A stretch of 64,000 nucleotides of DNA from Parvibaculaceae bacterium PLY_AMNH_Bact1 (GTDB lineage Bacteria; Pseudomonadota; Alphaproteobacteria; Parvibaculales; Parvibaculaceae): assembly GCA_032881465.1 (NCBI GenBank), contig CP126168.1, forward strand, positions 1,550,001 to 1,614,000. Reading direction: 5' to 3'. A program made the translations under genes and the position numbers. A model generated the notes under the pieces. It ran no database searches, was not told the DNA's origin, and saw nothing but the letters and a program-made list of their open reading frames with translations. The first letter of the stretch is position 1, and each line of letters starts with the position of its first letter. Positions 19,670-28,200 of this stretch are shown here, one piece after another.

Positions 19670-20575
19670 ATGGGACCGAATCCGGCGCTCAAGAAACTTG
19701 GATTTTCCGAAACAGACCGCATGGTTCTGGTTCACACCGATGATATTGGCATGTGCCAAGCCTCTGTCAGTGCCTTTGCAGACTTGTGGCAAGCCGGAGC
19801 CATTTCCTGTGGTTCGGCTATGGTTCCTTGTGCTTGGTTCAATGCTGCAGCTGACTATTGCCGCGAACATCCTGAGGTAGACATGGGCGTTCATGCAACG
19901 CTGACCAGCGAATGGCATCCTTATCGCTGGGGACCCCTCACATCAGGCGCTGCGTCGGGTGGTCTCACCGACCACGAGGCAAAGTTCCCCAGGACGTCAG
20001 AAGCTGTTGCGGAATCGGCAGACCCGCAAGCAGTTAAAGCTGAGCTCAAAGCACAAATCGATCACGCCAAGGCTGCCGGCATTGAGCCAACTCATATCGA
20101 TACACATATGGGGTCGGTAATGCATGGCCCGCTCTACGACGTGTTCGTTGATCTTGCATTGGAATATGGCATCCCGCCGTTTGCGCTTCGTCTAACACCG
20201 GACCAATGGTCATTTGGGGGTTACTCTGAAGAGACTTGCGCACTTTTCGAGCGTCGCACACGCGAATTGGAAGATGCAGGTGTGCCCACGCTGGACCGGA
20301 TCCTAAACGTTCCTCTCTCTGATGAGGACGACCGGGCGGGTAAAACAAAACAGGCATTGAGTTCGATCAAACCTGGACAGATGAGTTATTTCATTTTGCA
20401 CCCAAGTCACGACACCGCAGAGTTACGGGGAATATGCCCTGACTGGCGGTCGCGGGTGCTGGACCTTGAAATCTTCTTAAGCGGAGAGATGGCGGAGCAT
20501 TTGGCGAAAGAAAACATTCATTTGATTGGATATCGCACGCTAAAAGGGCTTATTCCACAAGGGGTTGCCGCGTGA
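19670..20575 (+). CDS. ChbG/HpnK (YdjC) family deacetylase
   Basis: Polysaccharide-deacetylase-like protein, 301 aa. The metal site is visible: LVHTDDIGMCQ gives the Asp-Asp pair, and MGVHATLTSEW plus EPTHIDTHMG give the His ligands. The family includes diacetylchitobiose deacetylase ChbG and hopanoid HpnK; which sugar or lipid is deacetylated here is open. ATG 19670 is chosen because GGAGAG precedes it closely; the open frame to 19568 adds a stretch unlike the family. Confidence 0.85.
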   Translation: MGPNPALKKLGFSETDRMVLVHTDDIGMCQASVSAFADLWQAGAISCGSAMVPCAWFNAAADYCREHPEVDMGVHATLTSEWHPYRWGPLTSGAASGGLTDHEAKFPRTSEAVAESADPQAVKAELKAQIDHAKAAGIEPTHIDTHMGSVMHGPLYDVFVDLALEYGIPPFALRLTPDQWSFGGYSEETCALFERRTRELEDAGVPTLDRILNVPLSDEDDRAGKTKQALSSIKPGQMSYFILHPSHDTAELRGICPDWRSRVLDLEIFLSGEMAEHLAKENIHLIGYRTLKGLIPQGVAA

Positions 20576-20663
20576 TCTTAAGGCGGCTATCAAAAGCACC
20601 CGATTCACAGTAAAATCAAGTAATGCTGGGTATTGAAGGGCCCATTTCACAGGTACAGGCGTG

Positions 20664-20993
20664 ATGATCGACAGACAGGCAAAATTCCATATCGGGCAGA
20701 TTGTTCAGCATCGGTATTTCTCCTTTCGGGGGGTGATTTTCGACGTCGATCCAACCTTTAACAACACTGAGGAGTGGTGGCTGTCTATCCCTGAAGAAAT
20801 CCGGCCGCGCAAAGACCAGCCTTACTATCACCTGCTCGCGGAGAATTCAGAGTCTGAATATGTCGCCTATGTGTCGGAGCAGAACCTTTTGGAAGATGAG
20901 ACTGGTGATCCCGTTGGCCATTCAGATGTTCCCAAAATGTTTGGTCCCATGGAGGGCGGCATCTACACCCTAAGGGGTGAAGCGGCGCACTAA
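20664..20993 (+). CDS. hspQ: Heat shock protein HspQ
   Basis: Small YccV-domain protein of 109-110 aa. AKFHIGQIVQHRYFSFRGVIFDVDPTF and DQPYYHLLAENSESEYVAYVSEQNLL match HspQ almost along its full length. HspQ binds hemimethylated DNA in vitro and acts as a Lon protease specificity factor in enterobacteria. GTG 20661 directly before ATG 20664 is an equal start candidate. It stands between the deacetylase and an acyltransferase on the same strand. Confidence 0.92.
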   Translation: MIDRQAKFHIGQIVQHRYFSFRGVIFDVDPTFNNTEEWWLSIPEEIRPRKDQPYYHLLAENSESEYVAYVSEQNLLEDETGDPVGHSDVPKMFGPMEGGIYTLRGEAAH

Positions 20994-21043
20994 CGTAAAA
21001 GACCAACAGCGCCCGGCAGAAGGCGTCATAAAGGATACGGACC

Positions 21044-21766
21044 ATGCGGCGAGATGCCCGTCCCTATTTCATCCGCCGCGTGCGGGACGCATTTTCAAAA
21101 TGGCAAGTCCGCCATTTTCTTGAGCCTCAATTCGACAAGATTGGACACGGGCTGGATGTGGCATACCCGCGCGGCGTGGAATTGTGGGGTGCAAACATAT
21201 ATGCCGGAACGCATCTGCACCTCCGGGCGGCCAAGGGGAACATGATCCGTTTGGCCACCTGGGACAGCGGAGACCGTGTGGGCGAGATTCACATCGGCGA
21301 TTTTGTTCTGATAAGTCCAGGAAATCAGATCATCGCATCTGAGCGGATCACCATTGGCAGTAATACAATGATTGCCAGTGGTTGTTACATCTCCGATTCT
21401 GATTGGCACGATACCTATGACCGTACCGCCGAGCGAGATAAGTATGCGCCTGTGATTCTTGAGGAAAACGTCTGGATTGGTAGTCGAGTAATTGTCGGAA
21501 AAGGTGTCACGATTGGCAAAAATTCCATCGTCGGTGCCGGATCGGTTGTTACGCGGGACATTCCCGCAAACGTGATCGCTGCGGGCAATCCGGCCAAGGT
21601 GATTAAGGACCTGGATCCCAACAAAGACTTCCGTTTGCGCTCTGATATGTTGGGCGACAGCGACGCTCTCTATCACGAAATTGATCAACTGAGCCGTTAC
21701 TTGCTTCGCCACAACACGCTCTTTACCTGGATACGGAGCGTGATAAAGCCGACACGGCGCGATTGA
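21044..21766 (+). CDS. Hexapeptide-repeat acyltransferase (LbH family)
   Basis: Acyltransferase of the maltose/colanic-acid O-acetyltransferase type, 240 aa. The left-handed beta helix covers residues about 70-190, with the catalytic-loop His in SDSDWHDTYDRTAERD and the C-terminal coil VWIGSRVIVGKGVTIGKNSIVGAGSVVTRDIPANVIAAGNPAKVI. Likely O-acetylates a sugar of the cell surface. AAGGA lies 8-12 bases upstream of the start. I see no terminator behind it, so read-through toward 21870 is possible. Confidence 0.88.
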   Translation: MRRDARPYFIRRVRDAFSKWQVRHFLEPQFDKIGHGLDVAYPRGVELWGANIYAGTHLHLRAAKGNMIRLATWDSGDRVGEIHIGDFVLISPGNQIIASERITIGSNTMIASGCYISDSDWHDTYDRTAERDKYAPVILEENVWIGSRVIVGKGVTIGKNSIVGAGSVVTRDIPANVIAAGNPAKVIKDLDPNKDFRLRSDMLGDSDALYHEIDQLSRYLLRHNTLFTWIRSVIKPTRRD

Positions 21767-21801
21767 GTAGGCCCAGTTGGCCAGGGTTTGGTGGCCAGGA
21801 C

Positions 21802-21815
21802 TTGATCTGAATCAA
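21802..21815. promoter_or_regulatory. Perfect FNR/FixK-type box
   Basis: TTGATCTGAATCAA matches the FNR/FnrL/FixK consensus TTGAT-N4-ATCAA with no mismatch. It lies in the 103-base gap before a 34-codon gene, centred at 21808.5, which would place a class II start site near 21850. It suggests control by oxygen or nitrogen oxides. The FNR-type protein that would read it is not in this window. Confidence 0.7.
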
Positions 21816-21836
21816 TGAGCGCCCGGCATATTCGCG

Positions 21837-21869
21837 TTTTTGTCCTCCCAACAAATTGGAGGACAAAAA
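21837..21869 (+). promoter_or_regulatory. Perfect 12-bp inverted repeat covering a ribosome-binding site
   Basis: TTTTTGTCCTCC (21837-21848) and GGAGGACAAAAA (21858-21869) are exact reverse complements around a 9-nt loop. The 3' arm holds the GGAGGA ribosome-binding site of the gene whose ATG is the next base. The T-run is on the 5' arm and the A-run on the 3' arm, the reverse of a terminator on both strands. It may hide the site in RNA or act as a DNA operator. Confidence 0.7.
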
Positions 21870-21974
21870 ATGACCGACGCCGACTTTACTTACCTGATGA
21901 TTGTTGCAGGCGCTTTCAGCCTATTCATGCTCGTTCTTGGTTACTACATGTTCAGCGTACCGTCGCGCGACTGA
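21870..21974 (+). CDS. 34-residue single-helix membrane protein
   Basis: Not recognised. MTDADFTYLMIVAG starts a 34-residue protein with one transmembrane helix of about 20 residues (YLMIVAGAFSLFMLVLGYYM) and a short polar tail ending PSRD. GGAGGA lies 6 bases before the ATG, an ideal spacing. The FNR/FixK box upstream suggests a role in low oxygen, for example as a small subunit of a respiratory oxidase, but it is unlike CcoQ, CcoS or CydX as I know them. No respiratory gene is adjacent. Confidence 0.7.
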   Translation: MTDADFTYLMIVAGAFSLFMLVLGYYMFSVPSRD

Positions 21975-21985
21975 CCGCCTATAGG

Positions 21986-22519
21986 TTAACCTGGAGCTTG
22001 TTGGTCCAACCAATTGATTGCGGCCGTCATGCCAGACAGGCTGACATTGAGTGATACGGGGCCATTCCGGATATCGACAAAGTCTACGACCATATTGTTG
22101 CCCGCTTTGAGCCTCTGAAGGCTGTCGGCGGCGACAGGCGAAATTGACTGACAACCGATCGGGATACAAACCTGAAGCGGAATGGCAGCAAGCTCAGTAC
22201 CATCAACGCTGAATTTCACACCGTTGGGGAGATGTGTCCCCAGTGGCACAATCGTGATGGCGTAGTACTCGTTGTTGGGGTTCTTTCCCACTGCAAAGAA
22301 TAAGGCGACCGACTGGCTCTGTTCAGAGCGAATTTCGAAAGAAACAGTACAGATATTGTTCGTGCCGTCAGGGGACGCACATTTTCCGCGCCAGTTGCCG
22401 AACTTTTCCATCGTAGTGCCATCTGCAGCCGTGACGGTCTCAGCCTGCGCAGAGACCGAGTTACCCAAGAAAAACACAGCAACGATAAGCGCAGCTGCGA
22501 TACGCCTTAATTCAAACAT
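21986..22519 (-). CDS. Invasion-associated locus B (IalB) family protein
   Basis: Periplasmic protein of the IalB family, 177 aa, with a signal peptide (residues 6-26, cleavage near AQAE). FGNWRGKCASPDGTNNICTVSFEIRSEQSQ and PLQVCIPIGCQSI carry the two Cys pairs typical of the family in alphaproteobacteria. The molecular role is unknown outside Bartonella, where IalB is linked to erythrocyte invasion; here it is more likely a general envelope protein. Its 3' end is 11 bases from the small membrane-protein gene on the other strand. Confidence 0.85.
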   Translation of the reverse strand: MFELRRIAAALIVAVFFLGNSVSAQAETVTAADGTTMEKFGNWRGKCASPDGTNNICTVSFEIRSEQSQSVALFFAVGKNPNNEYYAITIVPLGTHLPNGVKFSVDGTELAAIPLQVCIPIGCQSISPVAADSLQRLKAGNNMVVDFVDIRNGPVSLNVSLSGMTAAINWLDQQAPG

Positions 22520-22681
22520 ACAAAATTCCTCTGCTTAGGGACACCTGCCCCAACGACCCCCAAGTCGATTCAGGTAGTATAGGCTGAGCGGGCTAAAGAT
22601 GCACACCCGGCTTGCGCCTTACTGGAAAAAGCGCGACAAGCGTTAATGTGGCAGCTTTGTTGGTGTTTTGGGAGGAAGTTT

Positions 22682-24478
22682 ATGGGGCTTGGTCAGAAGA
22701 CGACGACATTTGTCTCGGTGATGTTTATTGGGCTGATGAGCACAGCCGCCTTCGCTGAACCTCAACACGGCATAGCGATGCATGGGGCACCCCTCCATGG
22801 CCCAGACTTTGAGAGCTTTCCCTACGCCAATCCTGATGCGCCAAAAGGCGGCGATCTGAAGCTCGCAGCCATCGGCAGTTTTGACAGCCTGAACCCCCTC
22901 ATCATTAGAGGTGTGTCGGGCGGCGGCGTTAGAGATTACGTGTTTGAGAGCCTCATGGCCCGGGCCTATGACGAGCCCTTCTCGCTTTATGGCCTCCTTG
23001 CGGAAACCATCGAAACACCCGACGACAGATCGTGGGTGGAGTTTCGGGTCCGCGAAGAAGCGAGGTTTTCTGACGGGACGCCGGTCACGGTTGATGATGT
23101 CGTGTTTTCTCTGGAGACACTCCGCGACAAAGGTCGCCCCAACCACAAATATTATTATTCGAAGGTCGCTGAAATCGTGCGTCCGGATGCACAAACGGTC
23201 AGATTTGTTTTTGGACCTGATGGCGACCGGGAAATGCCTCTCATCATGGGGCTGATGCCGATCATCCCGAAGCACATCTATGAGACGCGGGCCTTCGATG
23301 AAACAACTCTTGTGCCCCCCATCGGCAGTGGCCCCTATGTCATCACAGAGGTAGAGCCGGGCGCGCGTCTCGTTTACACGCGCTCGCCGGACTATTGGGG
23401 AAAAGACTTGGCCGTAAACCGGGGGCATTACAATTTTGACCGGCTGATCTACGACTATTTCCGAGATGCCAATGCGTCGTTTGAAGCTTTCAAGGCAGGA
23501 CTTTATGACATCCGTCCAGAAGATGACCCGACAAGGTGGGCAACGGGGTTTGATATCCCGGCTGTTCGCGACGGGCGGATCACGCTGCAGAGTTTCACCA
23601 AAGCAACGCCATCAGGCATGCGCGCCCTCGTCTATAACACGCGCCGGGCTGTCTTCAGCGATCCAAAAGTTCGCGCGGCTCTAGGACTTGTCTTTGATTT
23701 CGAATGGGTAAATACAAACTTCTATTACAGTGCGTATGAGCGCACTCAGAGCTTCTATGACGGCTCTGAGCTTGCGAGCAGCAGCCGTCCGGCAAGCGAG
23801 GCGGAGCGTGCCTTGCTGGCGCCCTATCCAGGCGTGGTGAGCGACGCGATAATGAGCAATGGTTTCACAGCACCTGTTAGTGATGGCACTGCCCGCAATC
23901 GTCAAAACCGACGGGCGGCGATTAAGGCACTGGAGACCGCAGGTTGGGTCATCAGGGATGGTGTGATGGTAGATGCTGCATCAGGCCAATCTCTTTCATT
24001 TGAAATCACGGTAGCAACACCAGAGGATCAACGCCTGGCTCTCAACTATTCCGATGCGCTCAAAGGCATCGGCGTCGAAGGCAATGTCCGATATGTCGAC
24101 TCAAGTCAGTATCAGCAACTACGCCAGACATATGATTTCGATATGATTTTTAATTTCTGGTACGCATCCCTGTCGCCCGGAAACGAACAGAGTTTCTATT
24201 GGGGAATGGACGCTGCGGATCAGGACGGTACACGGAACTATATGGGCGTTAAGGAACCAGCTGTTGACGGCATGATTGAGGCCATGCTCGTGGCCCGCGA
24301 AAGAGAAGAGTTTGTTGCTGCCGTAAGAGCGCTCGATCGGGTCCTGTTGTCTGGTGACTATGTCATTCCACTCTTCTATCAGCCGGACCAGTGGGTAGCC
24401 CATTGGTCGCGATTGAAGCACCCGGAGGAAACCTCCCTCTACGGATATAAAATCAATACCTGGTGGGCGGAGGACTAA
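22682..24478 (+). CDS. ABC transporter substrate-binding protein, family 5 (YejA-like)
   Basis: Periplasmic oligopeptide-type binding protein, 598 aa. Signal peptide at residues 5-27 ending AFAEP. Residues from HGIAMHGAPLHGPDFESFPYANPDAPKGGDLKLAAIGSFDSLNPLI onward match YejA-type proteins (microcin C and peptide uptake). GGGAGGAAG before ATG 22682 sets the start; the frame to 22646 lacks one. No permease or ATPase gene is adjacent, so it either serves a transporter elsewhere or is an orphan. The nitronate monooxygenase gene starts 2 bases after its stop. Confidence 0.9.
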   Translation: MGLGQKTTTFVSVMFIGLMSTAAFAEPQHGIAMHGAPLHGPDFESFPYANPDAPKGGDLKLAAIGSFDSLNPLIIRGVSGGGVRDYVFESLMARAYDEPFSLYGLLAETIETPDDRSWVEFRVREEARFSDGTPVTVDDVVFSLETLRDKGRPNHKYYYSKVAEIVRPDAQTVRFVFGPDGDREMPLIMGLMPIIPKHIYETRAFDETTLVPPIGSGPYVITEVEPGARLVYTRSPDYWGKDLAVNRGHYNFDRLIYDYFRDANASFEAFKAGLYDIRPEDDPTRWATGFDIPAVRDGRITLQSFTKATPSGMRALVYNTRRAVFSDPKVRAALGLVFDFEWVNTNFYYSAYERTQSFYDGSELASSSRPASEAERALLAPYPGVVSDAIMSNGFTAPVSDGTARNRQNRRAAIKALETAGWVIRDGVMVDAASGQSLSFEITVATPEDQRLALNYSDALKGIGVEGNVRYVDSSQYQQLRQTYDFDMIFNFWYASLSPGNEQSFYWGMDAADQDGTRNYMGVKEPAVDGMIEAMLVAREREEFVAAVRALDRVLLSGDYVIPLFYQPDQWVAHWSRLKHPEETSLYGYKINTWWAED

Positions 24479-24480
24479 AA

Positions 24481-25398
24481 GTGCCGTTGCCTGAGTGTCT
24501 GCGAGGAAAGCTGAAACTGCCACTGATTGCAGCGCCGATGTTTCTGGTCTCAGGTCCTGACCTTGTCGTGGCATCGTGCCAACAAGGAATCGTGGGGAGC
24601 TTCCCAACGCCCAACGCTCGAACACCTGCCATCCTTGATGAGTGGCTGGATGATATCACCGGCAGGTTGGCCAGCGTGCCGGATGCAGGCCCCCTCGCCG
24701 CTAATCTGGTGGTGCACCCATCGAATGACCGTCTCGAAGATGATCTGGCTCTCGTAGAGAAATACAAAGCACCGCTAGTGATTACGGCGCTGGGCAGTCC
24801 ACGCAAGATTGTCGATCGGGTTCACGCCTATGGCGGCGTGGTTTTTGCGGATGTGAATTCAGTGCGCTTTGCTCGCAAAGCGGTTGAGGCAGGCGTAGAT
24901 GGCCTCGTCCTGGTTGCTGCGGGAGCTGGCGGCCATACCGGAAACATGACGGGATTTGCCTTCGTGCCGGCTGTCAGAGAGTTTTTCGACGGCACGATCG
25001 TATTGGGTGGGGGCGTCGGCGACGGGCGGGCAATCAAAGCTGCGGAAGTGCTGGGCGCAGACCTCGCCTATATGGGCACACGGTTCATTGCGACAAACGA
25101 GAGTCTGGCACACACCGATTATCGTCAAATGCTAGTAGAAAGCACCATTGATGACCTCATTCTCACCAATGCGGTGACAGGTGTTCACGCAAACTGGCTG
25201 AGGCAATCTTTGATGGCAGCGGGCATGGATCCAAATGCTCTTGAGACGGACCCGGACGTGGATTTCACCGATCCTCAGTCAGGCTTAAAAAGATGGGCCA
25301 ATACATGGTCTGCTGGTCACGGCGTGGGCGCAGTTGACCGTGTGGAAAGCGTCGAGTCTCTCGTCAGCCGATTGAAGCTGGAATATCAGTCGGCCTGA
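24481..25398 (+). CDS. Nitronate monooxygenase (2-nitropropane dioxygenase) family protein
   Basis: FMN-dependent enzyme, 305 aa, that oxidises alkyl nitronates. PLIAAPMFLVSGPDLVVASCQQGIVGSFP is the flavin-binding N-terminus, AAGAGGHTGN holds the catalytic His, and LGGGVGDGRAIKAAEVLGADLAYMGTRFIATNES is the phosphate-binding end. GTG 24481 is chosen because GGAGG inside the preceding gene's end lies 7 bases upstream. The 2-base gap to the binding-protein gene points to translational coupling. Confidence 0.88.
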   Translation: MPLPECLRGKLKLPLIAAPMFLVSGPDLVVASCQQGIVGSFPTPNARTPAILDEWLDDITGRLASVPDAGPLAANLVVHPSNDRLEDDLALVEKYKAPLVITALGSPRKIVDRVHAYGGVVFADVNSVRFARKAVEAGVDGLVLVAAGAGGHTGNMTGFAFVPAVREFFDGTIVLGGGVGDGRAIKAAEVLGADLAYMGTRFIATNESLAHTDYRQMLVESTIDDLILTNAVTGVHANWLRQSLMAAGMDPNALETDPDVDFTDPQSGLKRWANTWSAGHGVGAVDRVESVESLVSRLKLEYQSA

Positions 25399-25554
25399 CT
25401 TTTCCGCCTGCATCTCCTGATCTCTGTAGACGTTGCGTTTGCGTCCTCTTTGCTGCACCGCACTAAACATGACCTACACGGAAGACACGGTTCTGCTTTC
25501 GTGCCCATCAGACTCCCATTAGGCTCTCTGCAATCAAAATGGGAGGAATTGATT

Positions 25555-26733
25555 ATGGCTTATGCCCCGGATACCCGCGCGTTCTATGACGCGGACAGCC
25601 ACATTATGGAACTGCCGAATTTCCTAAAAGACTACGCTGACCCAAAGCTAAGGGACCAGATTCCGGAAGTGAGTTATAGCGCATCGCTGGTCTCGGACGA
25701 AGAAGTCGCTGTCATCATGGACCAGGGCGGTAAGCATAGCCGCGAGCACGTTCAAAGCATGATTGATTTGGGCGACACCTTGATCAACACGTCGAAAGAA
25801 ATTCAGGCTCTGGGGGCATTTGATAAGTCAGACCGAAAAGTCGCCATGGACATGCTGGGCTTTAAGAAACAACTTGTCTTTGCGACCCATTCCGTCGTGA
25901 TGCCCTTCCACCCGAGCTCAAAAACCTCATCTGAGTTGCGATATGGCGCAACCCGCGCGCACAACCGTCACATGGCAGACTTCTGTTCTGATGATGATCG
26001 GTTGATGGGCGTCGGGGTTGTTCCACTCGATGATCCAGCGCTTGCGATTGAAGAGCTGGAGTTCGCACTGGAGAAGGGCATGGAGGCGATCTGGGTGCCC
26101 CACCGTTCGCCTATTGGGTTTGCACCGGGGCATGTGGATCTGGAGCCCTTCTGGGCGCGCCTGGCCGAAAGTGGAACGCCCTTCGTCCTTCACGTCGGCG
26201 GATCGCCGCTTCAGGCTCTCAAGTCCTGGAGCAATAACGGCCGCAAGGCAGTGAAGGACTGGATGGGAGGCGGTGAAAATGTTCGCAGTAAGGATGCTGC
26301 CCTCATGCATCAGCCCCCGGAAACCTTCGTCAGCATGATGGTCATGGACGGTGTTTTTGAGCGCCACCCGAACCTGCGTGGAGCGGCTGTGGAGCTGGGA
26401 GCTGGCTGGGTACCAGAAATGCTCCGTCGGCTTGACGACATCACGAAGATCTACAGCAGGGTTGATGAATCGATCCGATTTGATCGCAAGCCATCGGAAC
26501 AGCTGACGCAACAAATGGGGTTCACACCTTTCCCCCACGAGGATGTTTCGCGCTTGATAGATCATTCGAATTCAGAGCTCTATCTCTTCAGCAGCGACTA
26601 CCCGCATGTAGAAGGTGGGCGGGACCCCATCCGGAAATTCGAGAAATATCTGGCGGAAAGCTCGGAAACCATCAAAGACAATTTTTATGCGGAGAACTTC
26701 CTGCGCCTCTTCCCCGAGGCACGTGTCAGTTAA
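25555..26733 (+). CDS. Amidohydrolase family 2 protein
   Basis: Metal-dependent TIM-barrel hydrolase or decarboxylase of the ACMSD/amidohydrolase-2 group, 392 aa. DADSHIMELP gives the first metal-binding motif, FVLHVGGSP a barrel His and LYLFSSDYPHVEGGRDP the final Asp. Substrate unknown, likely an aromatic acid or ring-cleavage product. GGGAGG about 8 bases before ATG 25555 supports this start over the longer frame to 25450. The stop overlaps the convergent VOC gene by 4 bases. Confidence 0.87.
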   Translation: MAYAPDTRAFYDADSHIMELPNFLKDYADPKLRDQIPEVSYSASLVSDEEVAVIMDQGGKHSREHVQSMIDLGDTLINTSKEIQALGAFDKSDRKVAMDMLGFKKQLVFATHSVVMPFHPSSKTSSELRYGATRAHNRHMADFCSDDDRLMGVGVVPLDDPALAIEELEFALEKGMEAIWVPHRSPIGFAPGHVDLEPFWARLAESGTPFVLHVGGSPLQALKSWSNNGRKAVKDWMGGGENVRSKDAALMHQPPETFVSMMVMDGVFERHPNLRGAAVELGAGWVPEMLRRLDDITKIYSRVDESIRFDRKPSEQLTQQMGFTPFPHEDVSRLIDHSNSELYLFSSDYPHVEGGRDPIRKFEKYLAESSETIKDNFYAENFLRLFPEARVS

Positions 26734-27320
26734 TCCGCTGCGAAGAGCTGAAGGCGCGCCTGTTTGATTGCGCGCGTCTTCTCTTCCCACACCCTAAGAT
26801 GTTTTTCCATGTGCGTCGCTTCATTGTCGAGATAGGCGTCATGCTTCGCGTCACGAACAGTGATTTCGCAGGCGAGCCCGCTTGGATCGAAGAAGTAAAT
26901 CGAGTGACAGAACTCGTGATCAATCGGTCCGAAGCACGGAACCTTCGCTTCGGCCAAACGGTCCATGAACTTCTTCTGCTCATCCATGGACCCGACCTCA
27001 AAGGCGAAGTGATAATCCTCAATCCCATCCTTGATATTGAACTGATCCGTGTCCGCATTGGAGGGCGCATCAAAAAAGGCGATGTAATTCCCGTCTCCCA
27101 TCTCAAAGAAGAGATGCATATAGGGTCGGTCGGCACCGCTAGGGTCTTTATCGAAGGCAAGTGCTGCCGCAGGTTTCAACCCCAGAATGTCTGCATAGAA
27201 TTTCTTGGTTTCTTCTGCATCACGGCATCGATAGGCCATGTGATGCATGCCCTTGATTTTGGGCGCTGGCGTTTTCATCTCACTTAGATGGTCAACTGAC
27301 CCGTGGAATTCCCGTCCCAT
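26730..27320 (-). CDS. VOC family (glyoxalase / extradiol dioxygenase fold) protein
   Basis: Vicinal-oxygen-chelate protein, 196 aa. MHHMAYRCRDAEETKKFYADILGLKP is the first beta-alpha-beta module, with a metal-ligand His; DYHFAFEV and YFFDPSGLACEITV supply the second His and the Glu. It could be a glyoxalase, isomerase or ring-cleavage dioxygenase. GGAGGAGG lies upstream of the ATG. Neighbouring catabolic genes favour a degradative role. Confidence 0.85.
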   Translation of the reverse strand: MGREFHGSVDHLSEMKTPAPKIKGMHHMAYRCRDAEETKKFYADILGLKPAAALAFDKDPSGADRPYMHLFFEMGDGNYIAFFDAPSNADTDQFNIKDGIEDYHFAFEVGSMDEQKKFMDRLAEAKVPCFGPIDHEFCHSIYFFDPSGLACEITVRDAKHDAYLDNEATHMEKHLRVWEEKTRAIKQARLQLFAAD

Positions 27321-27396
27321 AATGTACCTCCTCCGGCGTCATGCGCAGAATCCTATCATGAAGGACGAAGAAGTCACGCCACGTCGAAATCTCGTC

Positions 27397-27432
27397 GCGT
27401 CAGATTGGGCGTCAGATTGGGCGTCAGGCTGG
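27397..27432 (+). repeat. 12-bp tandem repeat, three copies
   Basis: GCGTCAGATTGG occurs twice exactly (27397-27408 and 27409-27420), then as GCGTCAGGCTGG with two changes (27421-27432). It lies in the 115-base gap between the VOC gene and the phosphatase, just past the phosphatase stop codon at 27436. Confidence 0.8.
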
Positions 27433-27435
27433 TCT

Positions 27436-28176
27436 TCAGGCCGGGTCACGCGCGAAAATCGCTTCCAGGCTGTTCATATTCATGCCGTGTTTGACGTAAT
27501 TGTAGGGCGTGAGGTTGATTGCCTTGATCATGATCCGCTCGATCTTGGTACCCCCATTGTCGTTTGGCACCATGTCGAAGTCGAGCACATTGATACATGC
27601 GGTATCCTGCTCGAAGGCACGGACTGCTGCGAGCCCGCCCCCACTGGCCCAGCCGAGGATAAGACGATTGATGCCCTCATGAGCTGCGATCAAAAGCGTA
27701 TGCCACCCAGGCTCGTTAAGCAGGCGTTCGATTGACGCGACAGAGCGTGCCATAGCGTCGGCAAACACCTCGCCACCGGGCAGCATGGAGGCGCCCGGTT
27801 CTCCGGCAATGTCGAAATGAAACGCCATTTTGGCCGCCATCTCTGCCCGGTTCTTGACGTGGCCGTAATCGCCGCCATGCACTTCAACCAGGCCAGCGTC
27901 CACTTCCAACGCTGGCGCTGCGCCGCCGGGCTGGGCCGCCAGAACAAACTCCGCAGTCTGTTGCGTGCGCGGATAGCCGGAACAGACGGCCCGGTCAAAG
28001 GTGACATGCGACAACGCGATCCCGGCGGCCTTTGCCTGTTCCTGCCCAAGTGGCGTCAAAGGAACGACAGAAAAGTCGCCCTCTGCTTCCCGGATTTCTT
28101 TTCCGAAATAATCCACGTGACCGTGGCGCATCAGATAGATGCGCCGACGGCCTGTTGTGCCAGGCAGTGCAGACAT
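27436..28176 (-). CDS. Histidine phosphatase family protein
   Basis: Phosphoglycerate-mutase-like phosphatase, 246 aa. IYLMRHGHVDYFG carries the phospho-His motif RHG, CSGYPRTQQTAEFV the second Arg, and LIAAHEGINRLIL the second catalytic His. The segment after FEQDTACINVLDF is longer than in minimal members. Substrate not readable. The gene follows the CaiB-type gene by 24 bases on the same strand and may be cotranscribed. Confidence 0.87.
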   Translation of the reverse strand: MSALPGTTGRRRIYLMRHGHVDYFGKEIREAEGDFSVVPLTPLGQEQAKAAGIALSHVTFDRAVCSGYPRTQQTAEFVLAAQPGGAAPALEVDAGLVEVHGGDYGHVKNRAEMAAKMAFHFDIAGEPGASMLPGGEVFADAMARSVASIERLLNEPGWHTLLIAAHEGINRLILGWASGGGLAAVRAFEQDTACINVLDFDMVPNDNGGTKIERIMIKAINLTPYNYVKHGMNMNSLEAIFARDPA

Positions 28177-28200
28177 GAAAGCCCCTATATCCGTCTTATT

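Noticed and set aside
21837-21869. Palindrome read as a rho-independent terminator for the acyltransferase or IalB gene
   Set aside because: On both strands the T-run is in the 5' arm and an A-run follows the stem, the reverse of a terminator, and the 3' arm is a ribosome-binding site placed 6 bases from an ATG.
27247-27735. 162-codon + strand frame spanning the 12-bp repeats
   Set aside because: Mostly antisense to the VOC and histidine phosphatase genes, whose motifs are intact; the repeat merely keeps the frame open.
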